Assembly (NCBI RefSeq): GCF_036345155.1
Contig: NZ_CP107772.1
Span: 2,294,001 to 2,358,000 of the forward strand
From: Streptomyces sp. NBC_00582
GTDB lineage: Bacteria > Actinomycetota > Actinomycetes > Streptomycetales > Streptomycetaceae
Direction: 5' to 3'
Length of the DNA: 64,000 nt
Position 1 is the first letter of the stretch; each line of letters starts with the position of its first letter. This document shows positions 31,335 to 41,747 of the stretch, piece by piece. The position numbers and the translations under genes were made by a program. Under the pieces are notes generated by a model. That model ran no database searches. It had not been told where the DNA came from and was given only the letters and a program-made list of their open reading frames with translations.

Positions 31335-33185
31335 GTGAGACCCACCCCCCGCAAGGCCCTCGCCGCGAGCGCGCTCGCTCTCGCCGCGGTGGCCGCCCTC
31401 TCCCTGCCCGCCGCTCCGGCGAGCGCCGCCCCCGAGGCGGCCGAGGCCTGCACCCCCTCGCAGGCCGTCGCCAACGGCGGCTTCGAGAGCGGTGCCACCT
31501 CCTGGACCCAGTCGTCGACCACCGTCGTGACCAACCGCACCGGCCAGAGCGCGCACGGCGGCAGCTCCTACGCCTGGCTCGACGGCACCGGCGGCACCCA
31601 CACCGACACGCTGTCCCAGAGCGTCACCGTCCCCTCCGGCTGCGCGAAGGCCACGCTCACCTTCTGGCTGCACATCGACACCGCCGAGACGACGTCCTCC
31701 ACCGCCTACGACAAGCTCACCGCCAAGATCGGCTCGACCACCCTCGCGACCTACTCGAACCTCGACAAGAACACCGGGTACGTCCAGAAGTCGTTCGACG
31801 TGTCCGCGTTCGCGGGCCAGACCGTCGCGCTGTCCTTCACCGGCACCGAGGACTCCAGCCTCCAGTCCAGCTTCGTCCTCGACGACATCGCGCTCGCCAC
31901 CTCCGACGCGACCACCCCGCCCGCCGACGCGACCCGGACGCCCGCCGCACCGGCGTACACCGTCAGTCTCAGCAGCAACACCGCCGGCACGGTGTGGACC
32001 GGGCACGAGACCGCGACCTTCACCAACGCCTCCGCCACCGCGCTGAGCGAGGTGTACCTGCGGCTGTGGGACAACTACCACGGCACCTGCTCCGCACCGC
32101 CGATCACCGTCACCAAGGTCACCGGCGGCACGGCCGGCGCCCTCGCGGTCTCCTGCACCGCCCTGCCGATCACCCTGGCCACCCCGCTCGCCCAGGGCCA
32201 GAGCGCCACCATCGGCTTCGACCTGGGGATCTCGGTGCCCAGCGGCGCCGACCGCTTCGGCTACGACGGCTCCTTCAGCTTCATCGGCAACGCGCTGCCC
32301 GTGCTGGCGGTGAAGGACGGCGCGGGCTGGCACCTGGACCCGTACACCAACAACGGCGAGTCCTTCTACTCCCTGGCCGCCGACTTCAAGGTGACCCTCG
32401 ACCACCCGACGACCCTGCTGGTCCCGGCCACCGGCACCTCAGTCGACACGGCCGGCTCCAGCGGACGCACCGTCACCACGGCCACCGCCACCAAGGTCCG
32501 TGACTTCGCCTGGGCGGCCGGCCCCTTCACCAAGATCTCCGGCACCTCGGCCGCGGGAACCCCCATCAACGTGTACTCGGTCTCCGGGATCAGCTCCTCC
32601 AGCGCCTCCTCGATGCTCAGCACCGCCAGGACGGCCGTCGACGCGCACGCGGCCCGCTTCGGGGCGTACCCGTACGGCGAGCTGGACGCCGTCATCGACA
32701 ACAACTTCTGGTTCGGCGGGATGGAGTACCCCGGATTCGTCCTCGACCTGGTCAGCACCACCGCGCTCACCCATGAGATCGGCCACCAGTGGTGGTACGG
32801 CATCGTCGGCGACGACGAGTACAACAGCCCCTGGCTGGACGAGTCGTTCACGGACTACGCCACCGACCTGGCCCTCGGCAGCACCGGCACGAACTGCTGG
32901 AACAGCGTCTCCTGGGCGTCGTCCGCGGAGAAGATCACCAACTCGATGGCGTACTGGGACGCCCACTCCTCCCGGTACGGCACCGTCGTCTACACCTACG
33001 GCAAGTGCGCCCTGCACGACCTCAGGCGGCTCATCGGGGACACCGCGATGACCAACCTCCTGAAGAGCTACGCCACTTCGCACTGGTACGGCGTGTCGAC
33101 CACGGCCGAGTTCAAGGCGGCCGCGCAGGCCGCCACGACCACGGACCTGACGTCGTTCTGGACCACGCACCGCATCGAGGGCTGA
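31335..33185 (+). CDS. Secreted M1-family metallopeptidase with N-terminal carbohydrate-binding-like domain
   Basis: A 616-residue exported zinc aminopeptidase. A Sec signal peptide (about 1-34, ending ASAAPEA) is followed by a beta-sandwich domain of about 150 residues ([14 protein letters not shown], typical of CBM-like domains) and then a gluzincin peptidase. Zinc ligands are HEIGH with H480 and H484, and E503 eighteen residues later (HExxH-x18-E). The exopeptidase motif GGMEYPG lies at about 460. GTG 31335 was chosen because GAAGGAG lies 6 bp upstream and the signal peptide follows at once; an earlier frame from 31062 would translate the divergent region. A terminator follows the gene. 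Confidence 0.9.
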   Translation: MRPTPRKALAASALALAAVAALSLPAAPASAAPEAAEACTPSQAVANGGFESGATSWTQSSTTVVTNRTGQSAHGGSSYAWLDGTGGTHTDTLSQSVTVPSGCAKATLTFWLHIDTAETTSSTAYDKLTAKIGSTTLATYSNLDKNTGYVQKSFDVSAFAGQTVALSFTGTEDSSLQSSFVLDDIALATSDATTPPADATRTPAAPAYTVSLSSNTAGTVWTGHETATFTNASATALSEVYLRLWDNYHGTCSAPPITVTKVTGGTAGALAVSCTALPITLATPLAQGQSATIGFDLGISVPSGADRFGYDGSFSFIGNALPVLAVKDGAGWHLDPYTNNGESFYSLAADFKVTLDHPTTLLVPATGTSVDTAGSSGRTVTTATATKVRDFAWAAGPFTKISGTSAAGTPINVYSVSGISSSSASSMLSTARTAVDAHAARFGAYPYGELDAVIDNNFWFGGMEYPGFVLDLVSTTALTHEIGHQWWYGIVGDDEYNSPWLDESFTDYATDLALGSTGTNCWNSVSWASSAEKITNSMAYWDAHSSRYGTVVYTYGKCALHDLRRLIGDTAMTNLLKSYATSHWYGVSTTAEFKAAAQAATTTDLTSFWTTHRIEG

Positions 33186-33203
33186 GCGGGCGGAGGTTCC
33201 TCA

Positions 33204-33230
33204 CGGGTGGCGCCGACGCGGCGTCACCCG
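33204..33230 (+). terminator. Terminator after the M1 peptidase gene
   Basis: CGGGTG-G-CGCCG, ACG loop, CGGCG-T-CACCCG form an 11-pair stem with one mismatch, 18 bp after the stop codon. Confidence 0.7.
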
Positions 33231-33389
33231 TTCGCCTGTGAGGGCGTCAGCCCGGTGAATCGGATGGGCCGAGCGGGTGAAGCGGCTGCGGCCCGAGGCG
33301 GTGTCCGCCGTGCGGGGCAATGCATGAAGCCGCGGCCCCATTCCGGTGGAGTCGGCGGACATGACGCCTGGAGGGCGAGTGATGAAGGA

Positions 33390-35084
33390 ATGACGAAGAA
33401 CCAGACGGCCGAACGAGCCGGCGAGACCGTCCACAAGGTCCCGGTCCTCATCGTCGGCGGGTCCCTGGTGGGCCTGTCGACGTCCCTGTTCCTGGGCCGG
33501 CTGGGGGTACGGCACACCCTGGTGGAGCGCCACGCCGGCACCTCCGTCCATCCCCGCGGCCGCGGCAACAACGTCCGCACGATGGAGCTGTTCCGGGTGG
33601 CCGGAGCCGAGCCGGGGATCCACGAGGCCGCGGCCACCCTGGCCGACAACCACGGCATCCTGCAGACGCCGACCCTGGTCGGCGACGCGGGCGAGTGGCT
33701 GTTCAAGGACATCGACCCGGGTGGCGGGCTGGCCCGGTTCAGCCCGACCGCCTGGTGCCTGTGCAGCCAGAACGACCTGGAGCCGGTCCTGCGCGAGCAG
33801 GCCGCGCGGCAGGGCGGCGATCTGCGCTTCCACACCGAGCTGATGTCGTTCGAGGCCGACGACGACGGCGTCACCGCGCTGGTCAAGAGCCGCGACACGG
33901 GCGAGCACCTGACGGTCCGCGCGGACTACCTGGTCGCCGCCGACGGCCCGCGCAGCCCCGTGCGGGAGGCGCTCGGCATCGGGCAGAGCGGCCCCGGCGA
34001 CCTGTTCCACAACATCAGCATGACGTTCCGTTCCCGGCGGCTCGCCGAGGTGGTGGGCGAGCGCCGCTTCATCGTCTGCTACCTGACCGAGCCGGACGCC
34101 GACGGTGCTCTGCTGCCCGTGGACAACCGCGAGAACTGGGTCTTCCACGCCCCCTGGCACCCCGAACACGGCGAGACGATGGAGGAGTTCACCGACGAAC
34201 GCTGCATCGAGCACATCCGCCGCGCGGTCGGGGTCCCCGACCTGGACGTGGAGATCACCGGCAAGGCGCCCTGGCACGCCGCCCAGCGGGTGACCCGCGC
34301 CTACCGGTCGGGGCGCGTCCTCCTCGCCGGCGACTCGGCGCACGAGATGTCCCCCACCGGCGCGTTCGGCTCCAACACCGGCATCCAGGACGCCCACAAC
34401 CTCGCCTGGAAACTGGCCGCGGTGCTCGACGGCTGGGCGGGCGAGGAACTCCTCGACACCTACGACGCCGAACGCCGTCCCGTGGCGGAGGCCACCAGCG
34501 CCCGCGCGGCCGCCCGGTCGGCCGAGCACAGCCACCCCGGCTTCGCGCCGCCGCCCTCCGCCGGCGGAGGCGGCGGACCGCAGCGGGGCATCCTGAACGT
34601 CGCGCTCGGCTACCGCTATCCGCGGGGCGCCGTCGTCGGCGCCGACCCCGCGGGCCCCGTGGTCCCCGAGGGGCTCTCCCTGACCGGGGAACCCGGAAGC
34701 AGGGCCCCCCATCTGTGGGTACGGCGCGCGGGCGAGCGGATCTCCACGCTCGACCTGTACGAGCGCACCATGGTGCTGCTCAGCGACGCCGACGACGCAC
34801 ACCCGGACGGTGAGCCGGGCGCCTGGCACGAGGCCGCCGCCCGCCTCTCCGACCGGGAGTCGATCCCGCTCACCCCCTACCGGGTGGGCACCGCGCCGGA
34901 CGCCGACCTGACACCCCTCGACGGGCCGCCCGGCACGGACTGGCGGGCCGCCCACGGCATCGGGGTCGGCGGTGCCGTCCTCGTACGGCCGGACGGGTTC
35001 GTCGCCTGGCGCTCCCCCGGTCCGGTCGCGGACCCCCAGTCGACGCTGCGTCAGGTGCTGGGCACCGTGCTGTCCTTGCCCTGA
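33390..35084 (+). CDS. FAD-dependent aromatic polyketide hydroxylase (spore pigment cluster, whiE ORFVIII-type)
   Basis: A 564-residue class A flavoprotein monooxygenase (PHBH fold), expected to hydroxylate the aromatic polyketide of the neighbouring cluster. It shows the FAD loop VLIVGGSLVGLSTSLFLG, the DG motif in VAADGPRSPVREALG and the GD motif in VLLAGDSAHEMSPTGAFG, with a thioredoxin-like C-terminal region. It lies upstream of the pigment operon on the same strand, whereas in S. coelicolor the whiE hydroxylase gene is divergent. Two surface-protein genes separate it from the rest of the cluster. ATG 33390 is preceded by GAAGGA at very short spacing, so the start is moderately certain. 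A strong terminator follows. Confidence 0.87.
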   Translation: MTKNQTAERAGETVHKVPVLIVGGSLVGLSTSLFLGRLGVRHTLVERHAGTSVHPRGRGNNVRTMELFRVAGAEPGIHEAAATLADNHGILQTPTLVGDAGEWLFKDIDPGGGLARFSPTAWCLCSQNDLEPVLREQAARQGGDLRFHTELMSFEADDDGVTALVKSRDTGEHLTVRADYLVAADGPRSPVREALGIGQSGPGDLFHNISMTFRSRRLAEVVGERRFIVCYLTEPDADGALLPVDNRENWVFHAPWHPEHGETMEEFTDERCIEHIRRAVGVPDLDVEITGKAPWHAAQRVTRAYRSGRVLLAGDSAHEMSPTGAFGSNTGIQDAHNLAWKLAAVLDGWAGEELLDTYDAERRPVAEATSARAAARSAEHSHPGFAPPPSAGGGGGPQRGILNVALGYRYPRGAVVGADPAGPVVPEGLSLTGEPGSRAPHLWVRRAGERISTLDLYERTMVLLSDADDAHPDGEPGAWHEAAARLSDRESIPLTPYRVGTAPDADLTPLDGPPGTDWRAAHGIGVGGAVLVRPDGFVAWRSPGPVADPQSTLRQVLGTVLSLP

Positions 35085-35103
35085 CCCCCCGCCCCCTCGA
35101 CCT

Positions 35104-35133
35104 CGGCCGGCAGCGCCCCTGCGCTGCCGGCCG
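35104..35133 (+). terminator. Strong terminator after the hydroxylase gene
   Basis: CGGCCGGCAGCGC 35104-35116 and its exact complement 35121-35133 form a perfect 13-bp stem with a 4-nt CCCT loop, 20 bp after the stop. Confidence 0.85.
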
Positions 35134-35229
35134 ACTCGTTCGGCGGGACGCGTTCACCCGCGTGACCGCCCCGAGTGGTGGGCGGCCGGGACTTGGCTGA
35201 CAGTGGATCACGTCGGGCCGGGTCATCTC

Positions 35230-35248
35230 AGCTGACGAGGCGTCAGCT
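35230..35248. promoter_or_regulatory. 19-bp perfect dyad upstream of the surface protein gene
   Basis: AGCTGACG-AGG-CGTCAGCT has perfect 8-bp arms. It ends 28 bp before the start codon at 35277, so it is placed to act as an operator over the transcription start or as a leader hairpin. Confidence 0.55.
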
Positions 35249-35276
35249 ACCCGGCTGTGACGGAAGGAACCCGCAC

Positions 35277-35864
35277 ATGCGTTCTGCTCGCATCATCCTG
35301 GCCACCGCGGCGGCCTCGGCCGCCCTCGCCCTCGCCGCGCCCGGCGCCTACGCGGCCGACGGCGACTGGGAGAAGGGCGACTCGTCCTACAGCAAGAAGG
35401 ACGACTCGTACGAGAAGAAGGACGACTCCTACAGCAAGGAGGACTCCGGCTACGGCAAGGAGCACGACAAGGACCACGGCAAGGACTACGGCAAGCCCCA
35501 CGGCGGCGTCCACACCGGCGGCGGCGCGCTGACCCTCGTGACCGACGGTTACGACAAGGGCGACAAGGGCGGCAAGGAGTGGAGCAAGGAGGACGGCGGC
35601 AAGGACTCCTGGAGCAAGGAGGACGGCGGCAAGGACTCCTGGAGCAAGGAGGACTCCGGCTACGGCAAGGACGACTCCTCCTGGAGCAAGGAGGACGGTG
35701 AGGACTCCTGGAGCGGCAAGGACAAGCCCCACGGCGGTGTGCACACCGGCGGTGGCGCCCTGGCCGCTCCGGGCGTGACCGCGGGCGGTCTGGCCGTCCT
35801 CGCGGTCGCCGGGGCCGGTCTGTACGGCGTGCGCCGCAAGAAGTCGGCGCACGGCCTGGCCTGA
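35277..35864 (+). CDS. Secreted Lys/Asp/Ser-rich repeat protein, likely sortase substrate
   Basis: A 195-residue exported protein. Residues 1-26 are a signal peptide. The body is very polar and repetitive, built of DDSYSK/EDSGYGK units and DGGKDSWSKE units; the latter come from a perfect 30-bp DNA duplication. The motif KPHGGVHTGGGAL occurs twice, at 73-85 and 150-162. The second copy is followed by a hydrophobic span (about 166-184) and the charged tail RRKK, the arrangement of a cell-wall sorting signal, although no LPxTG or LAxTG is present. A class F sortase gene lies 118 bp downstream. I infer that HTGGG is the cleavage motif. ATG 35277 follows GGAAGGA. Confidence 0.8.
   Translation: MRSARIILATAAASAALALAAPGAYAADGDWEKGDSSYSKKDDSYEKKDDSYSKEDSGYGKEHDKDHGKDYGKPHGGVHTGGGALTLVTDGYDKGDKGGKEWSKEDGGKDSWSKEDGGKDSWSKEDSGYGKDDSSWSKEDGEDSWSGKDKPHGGVHTGGGALAAPGVTAGGLAVLAVAGAGLYGVRRKKSAHGLA
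35581..35654 (+). repeat. 30-bp tandem repeat in the surface protein gene
   Basis: The 30-bp unit at 35581-35610 (beginning GGAGCAAGGAGGACGGCGGC) is repeated exactly at 35611-35640 and its first 14 bases again at 35641-35654. The length is a multiple of three, so copy-number change would lengthen or shorten the protein in frame by ten residues. Confidence 0.95.
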
Positions 35865-35982
35865 CCATGCCGGACGCGATAGAGCCGCGGCCGCCACCGG
35901 TGCATCGTGTGGCGGCCGCCCGGCCGGTTCTTCGCCCCGCCCCGTCCGCCCGCAGATCCGCCCCGTCCGAGGTGTTGACCCG

Positions 35983-36699
35983 ATGGCTGTCCCCCCTCCT
36001 TCCCCCGCCGACGACCTGTCGGACGGCCAGGAGTCCCGCTCGACCCTGACCGTGCTCGCCGCCGTGGCGCTGCTGATCCTGGCGGTGAGCCTGATCGGCG
36101 GCAACGACGCGTCCTCGTCCGGCTCCTCCTCGATCCCGACGCGGGCCCGGCAGGCGCCCCAGGTCCCCGGGACCTCGCTCTCCTCGGCGCCGCCGCTGCG
36201 CTCCTCCGCCCCGGCCGCGGGCGCCGCACAGCCGGTGGGCCGGCATCTGCCCCGCTCCCGGCCGGTCCGGCTGCGCATCCCCCGGATCTCGGTGGACGCC
36301 CCCTTCACGTACCTCACCCTGAACGCGAACGGGCAGCTCGAGGCCCCGCCCCCGAACGACACCAACCTCGTCGGCTGGCACGCCGCCGGCCCCTCCCCGG
36401 GCGAGGCGGGCACCGCGATCATCGCCGGTCACGTCGACACCAAGACCTCCGCCGCCGTCTTCGCCGGGCTGCAGTACCTGCGCAAGGGCGATGTCTTCGA
36501 CGTCCTGCGGGCGGACGGCAGCATCGCGCACTTCGAGATCGACGACACCGAGACGTTCGCCAAGGACGAGTTCCCGAGCGAGCGGGTCTACGCCGACACG
36601 CCCCGGGCCGAGGCCCGCCTCATCACCTGCGCGGGCGTCTACGACCGCTCGGCCAAGGACTACAAGGACAACCTGGTCGTCTTCGCCCACCTGCGATGA
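35983..36699 (+). CDS. Class F sortase
   Basis: A 238-residue membrane-anchored transpeptidase that should cut a sorting motif and join the protein to a cell-surface nucleophile. One membrane span (about 21-39) is followed by a Ser/Pro-rich linker and the sortase domain from about residue 95. The catalytic His150 lies in IIAGHVD and Cys216 in RLITCAG; VGWHAAGPSPGEAG and the final DNLVVFAHLR match class F. The likely substrate is the repeat protein just upstream. ATG 35983 has GAGGTG upstream. Both genes sit inside the spore-pigment cluster, which is unusual. Confidence 0.88.
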   Translation: MAVPPPSPADDLSDGQESRSTLTVLAAVALLILAVSLIGGNDASSSGSSSIPTRARQAPQVPGTSLSSAPPLRSSAPAAGAAQPVGRHLPRSRPVRLRIPRISVDAPFTYLTLNANGQLEAPPPNDTNLVGWHAAGPSPGEAGTAIIAGHVDTKTSAAVFAGLQYLRKGDVFDVLRADGSIAHFEIDDTETFAKDEFPSERVYADTPRAEARLITCAGVYDRSAKDYKDNLVVFAHLR

Positions 36700-36703
36700 A
36701 CCG

Positions 36704-36719
36704 TCACCCCCAGGGGTGA
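36704..36719 (+). terminator. Short hairpin after the sortase gene
   Basis: TCACCCC-CA-GGGGTGA is a perfect 7-bp stem starting 5 bp after the stop. It may be a weak terminator between the sortase and pigment operon. Confidence 0.45.
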
Positions 36720-36781
36720 TCACCCGCGCAGTCCATCCGAATCGCGCGCCGGTGGGGAGCGGCCCAGGATCGAGTCACGGC

Positions 36782-36819
36782 CACCTCGCAGCACCGCGCC
36801 TTCACCTCGCAGCACCGCG
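36782..36819 (+). promoter_or_regulatory. Perfect 17-bp direct repeat upstream of the pigment operon
   Basis: CACCTCGCAGCACCGCG occurs at 36782-36798 and again at 36803-36819, identical at all 17 positions with a 21-bp period, i.e. two turns of the helix. It ends 43 bp before the first pigment gene. The geometry suits two protein molecules bound on the same face. Confidence 0.6.
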
Positions 36820-36862
36820 AGGGAAGTTCACCGCTCCCCTCCCGCGAAGGAGATGTCCCCGC

Positions 36863-37960
36863 ATGACCACCACGCCCGCTCCCGCCTCCGCGCCGCTGAC
36901 CCGCCGCGTGTCGCAGCGTGTCTCCCAGTCCGTGTTCGACGGTTCCCGGCTCCGGGTCGTCCTGCTGGTCGATGTCCACGACGGCGCCCAGCAGCAGTTC
37001 CTGGAGGCGTACGAGCAGCTCTGCAACCAGGTCGCCTCCGTCCCCGGCCATGTCAGCGACCAGCTCTGCCAGTCGATCGAGAACCCCTCCCAGTGGCTCA
37101 TCACCAGTGAGTGGGAGAGCGCCCCGCCGTTCCTCACCTGGGTGAACAGCGAGGAGCACGTGGAGATGGTCAAGCCGCTGCACAGCTGTGTCCGCGACAC
37201 CCGCAGCCTGCGCTTCCACGTCGTACGGGAGACCGGCGGGCCGGCGGCGAACGCCGGCCGCGCCCTGCAGACGTCGCCCCGGATGGGGGACGGGGTGATC
37301 CGCCACGCGCTCACCTTCACCGTGCAGCCGGGCAGCGAGGAGAAGGTCGCCCGCATCCTGTCCGACTACGCCTCGCCCGACCCGAAGGTCGACGACACCA
37401 CGCGGCTGTGCCGTACGTCCCTGTACATGCACGGCAACCGGGTGGTGCGGGCCATCGAGGTGCGGGGCGACCTGATGGCCGCGCTGCGCCATGTCGCCCG
37501 GCAGCCCGAGGTGCGGGCCGTCGAGGAGGCCATCAACCCCTATCTGGAACAGGACCGGGACCTCGACGACCCGGACTCCGCACGGGTGTTCTTCACCCGG
37601 GCGGCGCTGCCCGCCGTCCACCACGTGGCGGCCGACCAGGAGGCCCCGAAGGCCGAGCGGCACGCCCTGTACTACCCGGCGAAGCCCGGCTGCGGCCTGG
37701 AGCTGGCCCGGCTGCTGGCCGAGCAGGACGAGGCGGCCGCGGACGACCCGAAGTGCCCGGTGCTGAGCAGCACGATCTTCCAGCGCGACGACGTCGTGGT
37801 GCGCCTGGTGGACGTACGGCACGGGGTGGGCGCCGACGACCCCGCGCTGTCGCCGAAGGCGGCCGAGCTGAAGCGGCTGCTGGACGGCCGCGCCCAGAAG
37901 GGTGCCGCCGGGCCGACCCGGATGGCCCTCGTCACCGACCGCCGCTCGCCCGGCGCCTGA
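36863..37960 (+). CDS. SchA/CurD-like protein (whiE ORFI-type), spore pigment cluster
   Basis: A 365-residue protein of the SchA/CurD family, found only in spore-pigment type II polyketide clusters and needed for pigment formation, with no defined reaction. An ABM-like ferredoxin-fold domain lies near residues 29-120 ([24 protein letters not shown]) and the SchA/CurD domain covers most of the rest ([22 protein letters not shown] and later [20 protein letters not shown]). ATG 36863 has AAGGAGAT 8 bp upstream. It is the first gene of an operon of seven, matching the order of whiE ORFI-VII. Confidence 0.88.
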   Translation: MTTTPAPASAPLTRRVSQRVSQSVFDGSRLRVVLLVDVHDGAQQQFLEAYEQLCNQVASVPGHVSDQLCQSIENPSQWLITSEWESAPPFLTWVNSEEHVEMVKPLHSCVRDTRSLRFHVVRETGGPAANAGRALQTSPRMGDGVIRHALTFTVQPGSEEKVARILSDYASPDPKVDDTTRLCRTSLYMHGNRVVRAIEVRGDLMAALRHVARQPEVRAVEEAINPYLEQDRDLDDPDSARVFFTRAALPAVHHVAADQEAPKAERHALYYPAKPGCGLELARLLAEQDEAAADDPKCPVLSSTIFQRDDVVVRLVDVRHGVGADDPALSPKAAELKRLLDGRAQKGAAGPTRMALVTDRRSPGA

Positions 37961-38018
37961 TCCGTCCCGCACCCGCCCCTCGGCAGAGCAGAGCACAGCA
38001 CCCGATCGGAGCAACGTC

Positions 38019-38420
38019 GTGATCAATTCCCGTCCCAGAATCGTGGATCTCAGCGAGGTCGAGCCCAACACCCGGCGCGGCGGCGATCTGCGCGCCATGC
38101 TCACCCCGGCCACGGTCGGCTCCACCAGCGGTTTCATGGGCGTGGCCCTCATCCAGCCCGGCGACCGCATCGGCGAGCACTACCACCCGTACTCCGAGGA
38201 GTTCGTGTACGTCCTGTGCGGGCAGCTCGAGGTCGACCTGGACGGCGAGCCCACGCCGCTCCAGCCGGAGCAGGGTCTGCTGATCCCCATGCACATGAAG
38301 CACCGCTTCCGCAACGTCGGCAAGGTCGAGGCACGGATCGTCTTCCACCTCGGTCCGCTGGCCCCGAGCCCGCCGCTCGGCCACGTCGACACCGAGGAGA
38401 CCGCCGAGGTCGTCTCATGA
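38019..38420 (+). CDS. Cupin-domain protein (whiE ORFII-type)
   Basis: A 133-residue single cupin. The metal-site motif is seen as [18 protein letters not shown] with two His and one Glu, and the second motif as [11 protein letters not shown]. In pigment clusters such cupins are thought to help cyclisation or oxidation of the polyketide; the reaction is not settled. GTG 38019 has GGAG upstream. Its stop overlaps the KS-alpha start by ATGA (38417-38420). Confidence 0.88.
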   Translation: MINSRPRIVDLSEVEPNTRRGGDLRAMLTPATVGSTSGFMGVALIQPGDRIGEHYHPYSEEFVYVLCGQLEVDLDGEPTPLQPEQGLLIPMHMKHRFRNVGKVEARIVFHLGPLAPSPPLGHVDTEETAEVVS

Positions 38421-39685
38421 GCGGGCGGCGGGTGGCGGTCACCGGCATAGGCGTGGTCGCACCCGGCGGCATCGGTGTGCCGGCGTTCTGGGACCTGCTC
38501 TCGCACGGGCGGACCGCGACGCGCGGCATCACCTTCTTCGATCCGGCCGGCCTGAGGTCACGGATCGCCGCCGAGTGCGACTTCGACCCGGCGGCCTCGG
38601 GGCTGGCCGCCGAGGAGATCGCCCGCAGCGACCGGTACATCCAGTTCGCGCTGGTCGCCGGGGAGGAGGCGGTGCGGGACGCGGGCCTCGACCTCGCCCG
38701 GGAGAACCCGTGGCGGGTCGGGGTGTCGCTGGGCACCGCGGTCGGCGGCACCACCCGGCTGGAGCACGACTACGTGCTGGTCAGCCATCGCGGGCAGCGC
38801 TGGGACGTCGACGGCGGGCGGGCGGAGCCGGAGCTGCACCGCGCGTTCACGCCGGCCACGCTCGCGGCCACCGTGGCCGAGCGGTTCGAGGCGCGCGGCC
38901 CGGTGCAGACGGTCTCCACGGGCTGCACCTCGGGGCTGGACGCCGTCGGGTACGCCTTCCACACGATCGAGGAGGGCCGGGCCGACGTCTGCATAGCCGG
39001 CGCGTCGGACTCGCCGATCTCCCCGATCACCATGGCGTGCTTCGACGCGATCAAGGCGACGTCGCCGAACAACGACGATCCCGCCCACGCCTCCCGCCCC
39101 TTCGACGCCGACCGCAACGGCTTCGTGATGGGCGAGGGCGGCGCCGTCCTCGTCCTGGAGGACCTGGAGCACGCCAAGGCCCGTGGGGCGCGCGTCTACT
39201 GCGAGCTGGGCGGCTACGCCACCTTCGGCAACGCGTACCACATGACGGGGCTGACCAAGGACGGTCTGGAGATGGCCCGGGCGATCGACTTCGCCCTCGA
39301 CCACGCCCGGCTGGACCCCACGGCCATCGACTACGTCAACGCGCACGGGTCGGGCACCCTGCAGAACGACCGTCATGAGACGGCGGCCGTGAAGCGGGCC
39401 CTGGGGCAGCACGCGTACGCCACCCCGATGAGCTCCATCAAGTCCATGGTGGGTCACTCGCTCGGCGCGATCGGCGCGATCGAGGTCGTCGCCTGTGTCC
39501 TCGCCATGGCCCACCAGGTGGTCCCGCCCACCGCGAACTACGAGACCCCCGACCCCGAGTGCGACCTGGACTACGTGCCGCGGGTCGCGCGGGAACGGAC
39601 GCTGAACAGCGTGCTCTCCGTGGGCAGCGGGTTCGGCGGGTTCCAGTCCGCGGTGGTCCTGACCCGGCCGAGGGAGAGGACATGA
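38417..39685 (+). CDS. Type II polyketide ketosynthase alpha (spore pigment)
   Basis: The condensing subunit of the minimal polyketide synthase, 422 residues. Active-site Cys170 lies in [10 protein letters not shown], with His in NAHGSGT and His in VGHSLGA, so all catalytic residues are present. It works as a heterodimer with the next gene product and extends malonyl units on the ACP. The gene is coupled at both ends: ATGA overlap with the cupin gene and with the KS-beta gene. Confidence 0.95.
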   Translation: MSGRRVAVTGIGVVAPGGIGVPAFWDLLSHGRTATRGITFFDPAGLRSRIAAECDFDPAASGLAAEEIARSDRYIQFALVAGEEAVRDAGLDLARENPWRVGVSLGTAVGGTTRLEHDYVLVSHRGQRWDVDGGRAEPELHRAFTPATLAATVAERFEARGPVQTVSTGCTSGLDAVGYAFHTIEEGRADVCIAGASDSPISPITMACFDAIKATSPNNDDPAHASRPFDADRNGFVMGEGGAVLVLEDLEHAKARGARVYCELGGYATFGNAYHMTGLTKDGLEMARAIDFALDHARLDPTAIDYVNAHGSGTLQNDRHETAAVKRALGQHAYATPMSSIKSMVGHSLGAIGAIEVVACVLAMAHQVVPPTANYETPDPECDLDYVPRVARERTLNSVLSVGSGFGGFQSAVVLTRPRERT

Positions 39686-40935
39686 TGAGCGCACCGCGTT
39701 CACGGCGCGCCGCCGTCACCGGAATCGGTGTCGTCGCGCCGAACGGAACCAACACCCAGGCCTTCTGGAAGGCCACGCAGGAAGGCATCAGCGTCCTGGA
39801 CCGGGTGACCCGCGAGGGCTGCGGGCATCTGCCGCTGCGGGTGGCCGGCGAGGTCCGCGACTTCGACGCGTCGGCCTCCGTGGAGGAACGCTTCCTCGTC
39901 CAGACGGACCGGTTCACGCACTTCGCGATGGCCGCCGCCGATCTCGCGCTGGAGGACGCCCGGCTCGGCCAGGCCGACACCGCCGAGGCCCCCTACTCGG
40001 TGGGCGTGGTCACCGCCGCCGGCAGCGGCGGCGGCGAGTTCGGTCAGCGGGAGCTGCAGCAGCTGTGGGGCAAGGGCAGCCGGTTCGTCGGGCCGTACCA
40101 GTCGATCGCCTGGTTCTACGCGGCGTCCACCGGCCAGATCTCGATCCGCCGCGGCTTCAAGGGCCCCTGCTCGGTGCTCGCCGCGGACGAGGCGGGCGGT
40201 CTGGACGCCCTCGCGCACGCGGCGCGGGCGGTACGGCGCGGCACCGATGTGCTGGTGACCGGCTCGACCGAGGCGCCGCTCGCCCCGTACTCGATGGTCT
40301 GCCAGCTCGGTTACGAGGCGCTGAGCACCGTGGCGGAGCCGGAGCGCGCCTACCGCCCGTTCACCGAGGCGGCGTGCGGGTTCGTGCCCGCCGAGGGCGG
40401 CGCCATGTTCGTCGTGGAGTCGGAGTCCTCGGCCCGGGAGCGGGGGGCCCGGGTGCGGGCCATCCTCGTCGGGCACGCGGCGACGTTCACCGGGGCCTCC
40501 CGGTGGGCGCAGTCGCGGGAGGGGCTCGCGCAGGCGATCCGGGGCGCGCTGGACGAGGCGGGGTGTGCCCCGGAGGAGATCGACGTGGTCTTCGCCGACG
40601 CCCTGGGGGTGCCGGAGGCGGACCGGGCCGAGGCGCTCGCGATCGCCGACGCGCTCGGCGCGCACGGCCGCAAGGTGCCGGTGACGGCGCCGAAGACCGG
40701 GATCGGCCGGGCCTACGGCGGGGCGCCGGTGCTGGACACGGCGGCCGCGGTGCTGGCGATGGAGCACGGTCTGGTCCCGCCCACCCCCCATGTCTTCGAC
40801 ATCTGCCATGACCTCGACCTGGTGACCGAGCGCGCCCGTCCCGCGGACCTGCGGACGGCGCTGGTCCTCAGCCGGGGCCTCATGGGGTCGAACTCGGCGC
40901 TGGTGCTGCGGCACGGCGCCGCCCACGCCTCGTAG
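39682..40935 (+). CDS. Type II polyketide chain length factor (KS-beta)
   Basis: The 417-residue partner of KS-alpha that sets chain length. It aligns with KS-alpha throughout, but the active-site Cys position is Glu170 in [10 protein letters not shown]; most chain-length factors have Gln there. Lack of the Cys confirms it cannot condense on its own. The start ATG overlaps the KS-alpha stop; a second ATG is the next codon. Forty-eight bases separate it from the ACP gene. Confidence 0.93.
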   Translation: MMSAPRSRRAAVTGIGVVAPNGTNTQAFWKATQEGISVLDRVTREGCGHLPLRVAGEVRDFDASASVEERFLVQTDRFTHFAMAAADLALEDARLGQADTAEAPYSVGVVTAAGSGGGEFGQRELQQLWGKGSRFVGPYQSIAWFYAASTGQISIRRGFKGPCSVLAADEAGGLDALAHAARAVRRGTDVLVTGSTEAPLAPYSMVCQLGYEALSTVAEPERAYRPFTEAACGFVPAEGGAMFVVESESSARERGARVRAILVGHAATFTGASRWAQSREGLAQAIRGALDEAGCAPEEIDVVFADALGVPEADRAEALAIADALGAHGRKVPVTAPKTGIGRAYGGAPVLDTAAAVLAMEHGLVPPTPHVFDICHDLDLVTERARPADLRTALVLSRGLMGSNSALVLRHGAAHAS

Positions 40936-40983
40936 CGGGGCGCGGCACGCACAGCACGGCACAGCACGAAGGAGAGGTTTCGC

Positions 40984-41725
<742 letters not shown>

Positions 41726-41747
41726 GCCGGACAAAGGACACTCCCCC

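Noticed and set aside
35277..35864. Chaplin or LAxTG-type sortase E substrate
   Set aside because: No chaplin domain and no LAxTG or LPxTG; the C-terminal motif is HTGGGAL and the neighbouring sortase is of class F.
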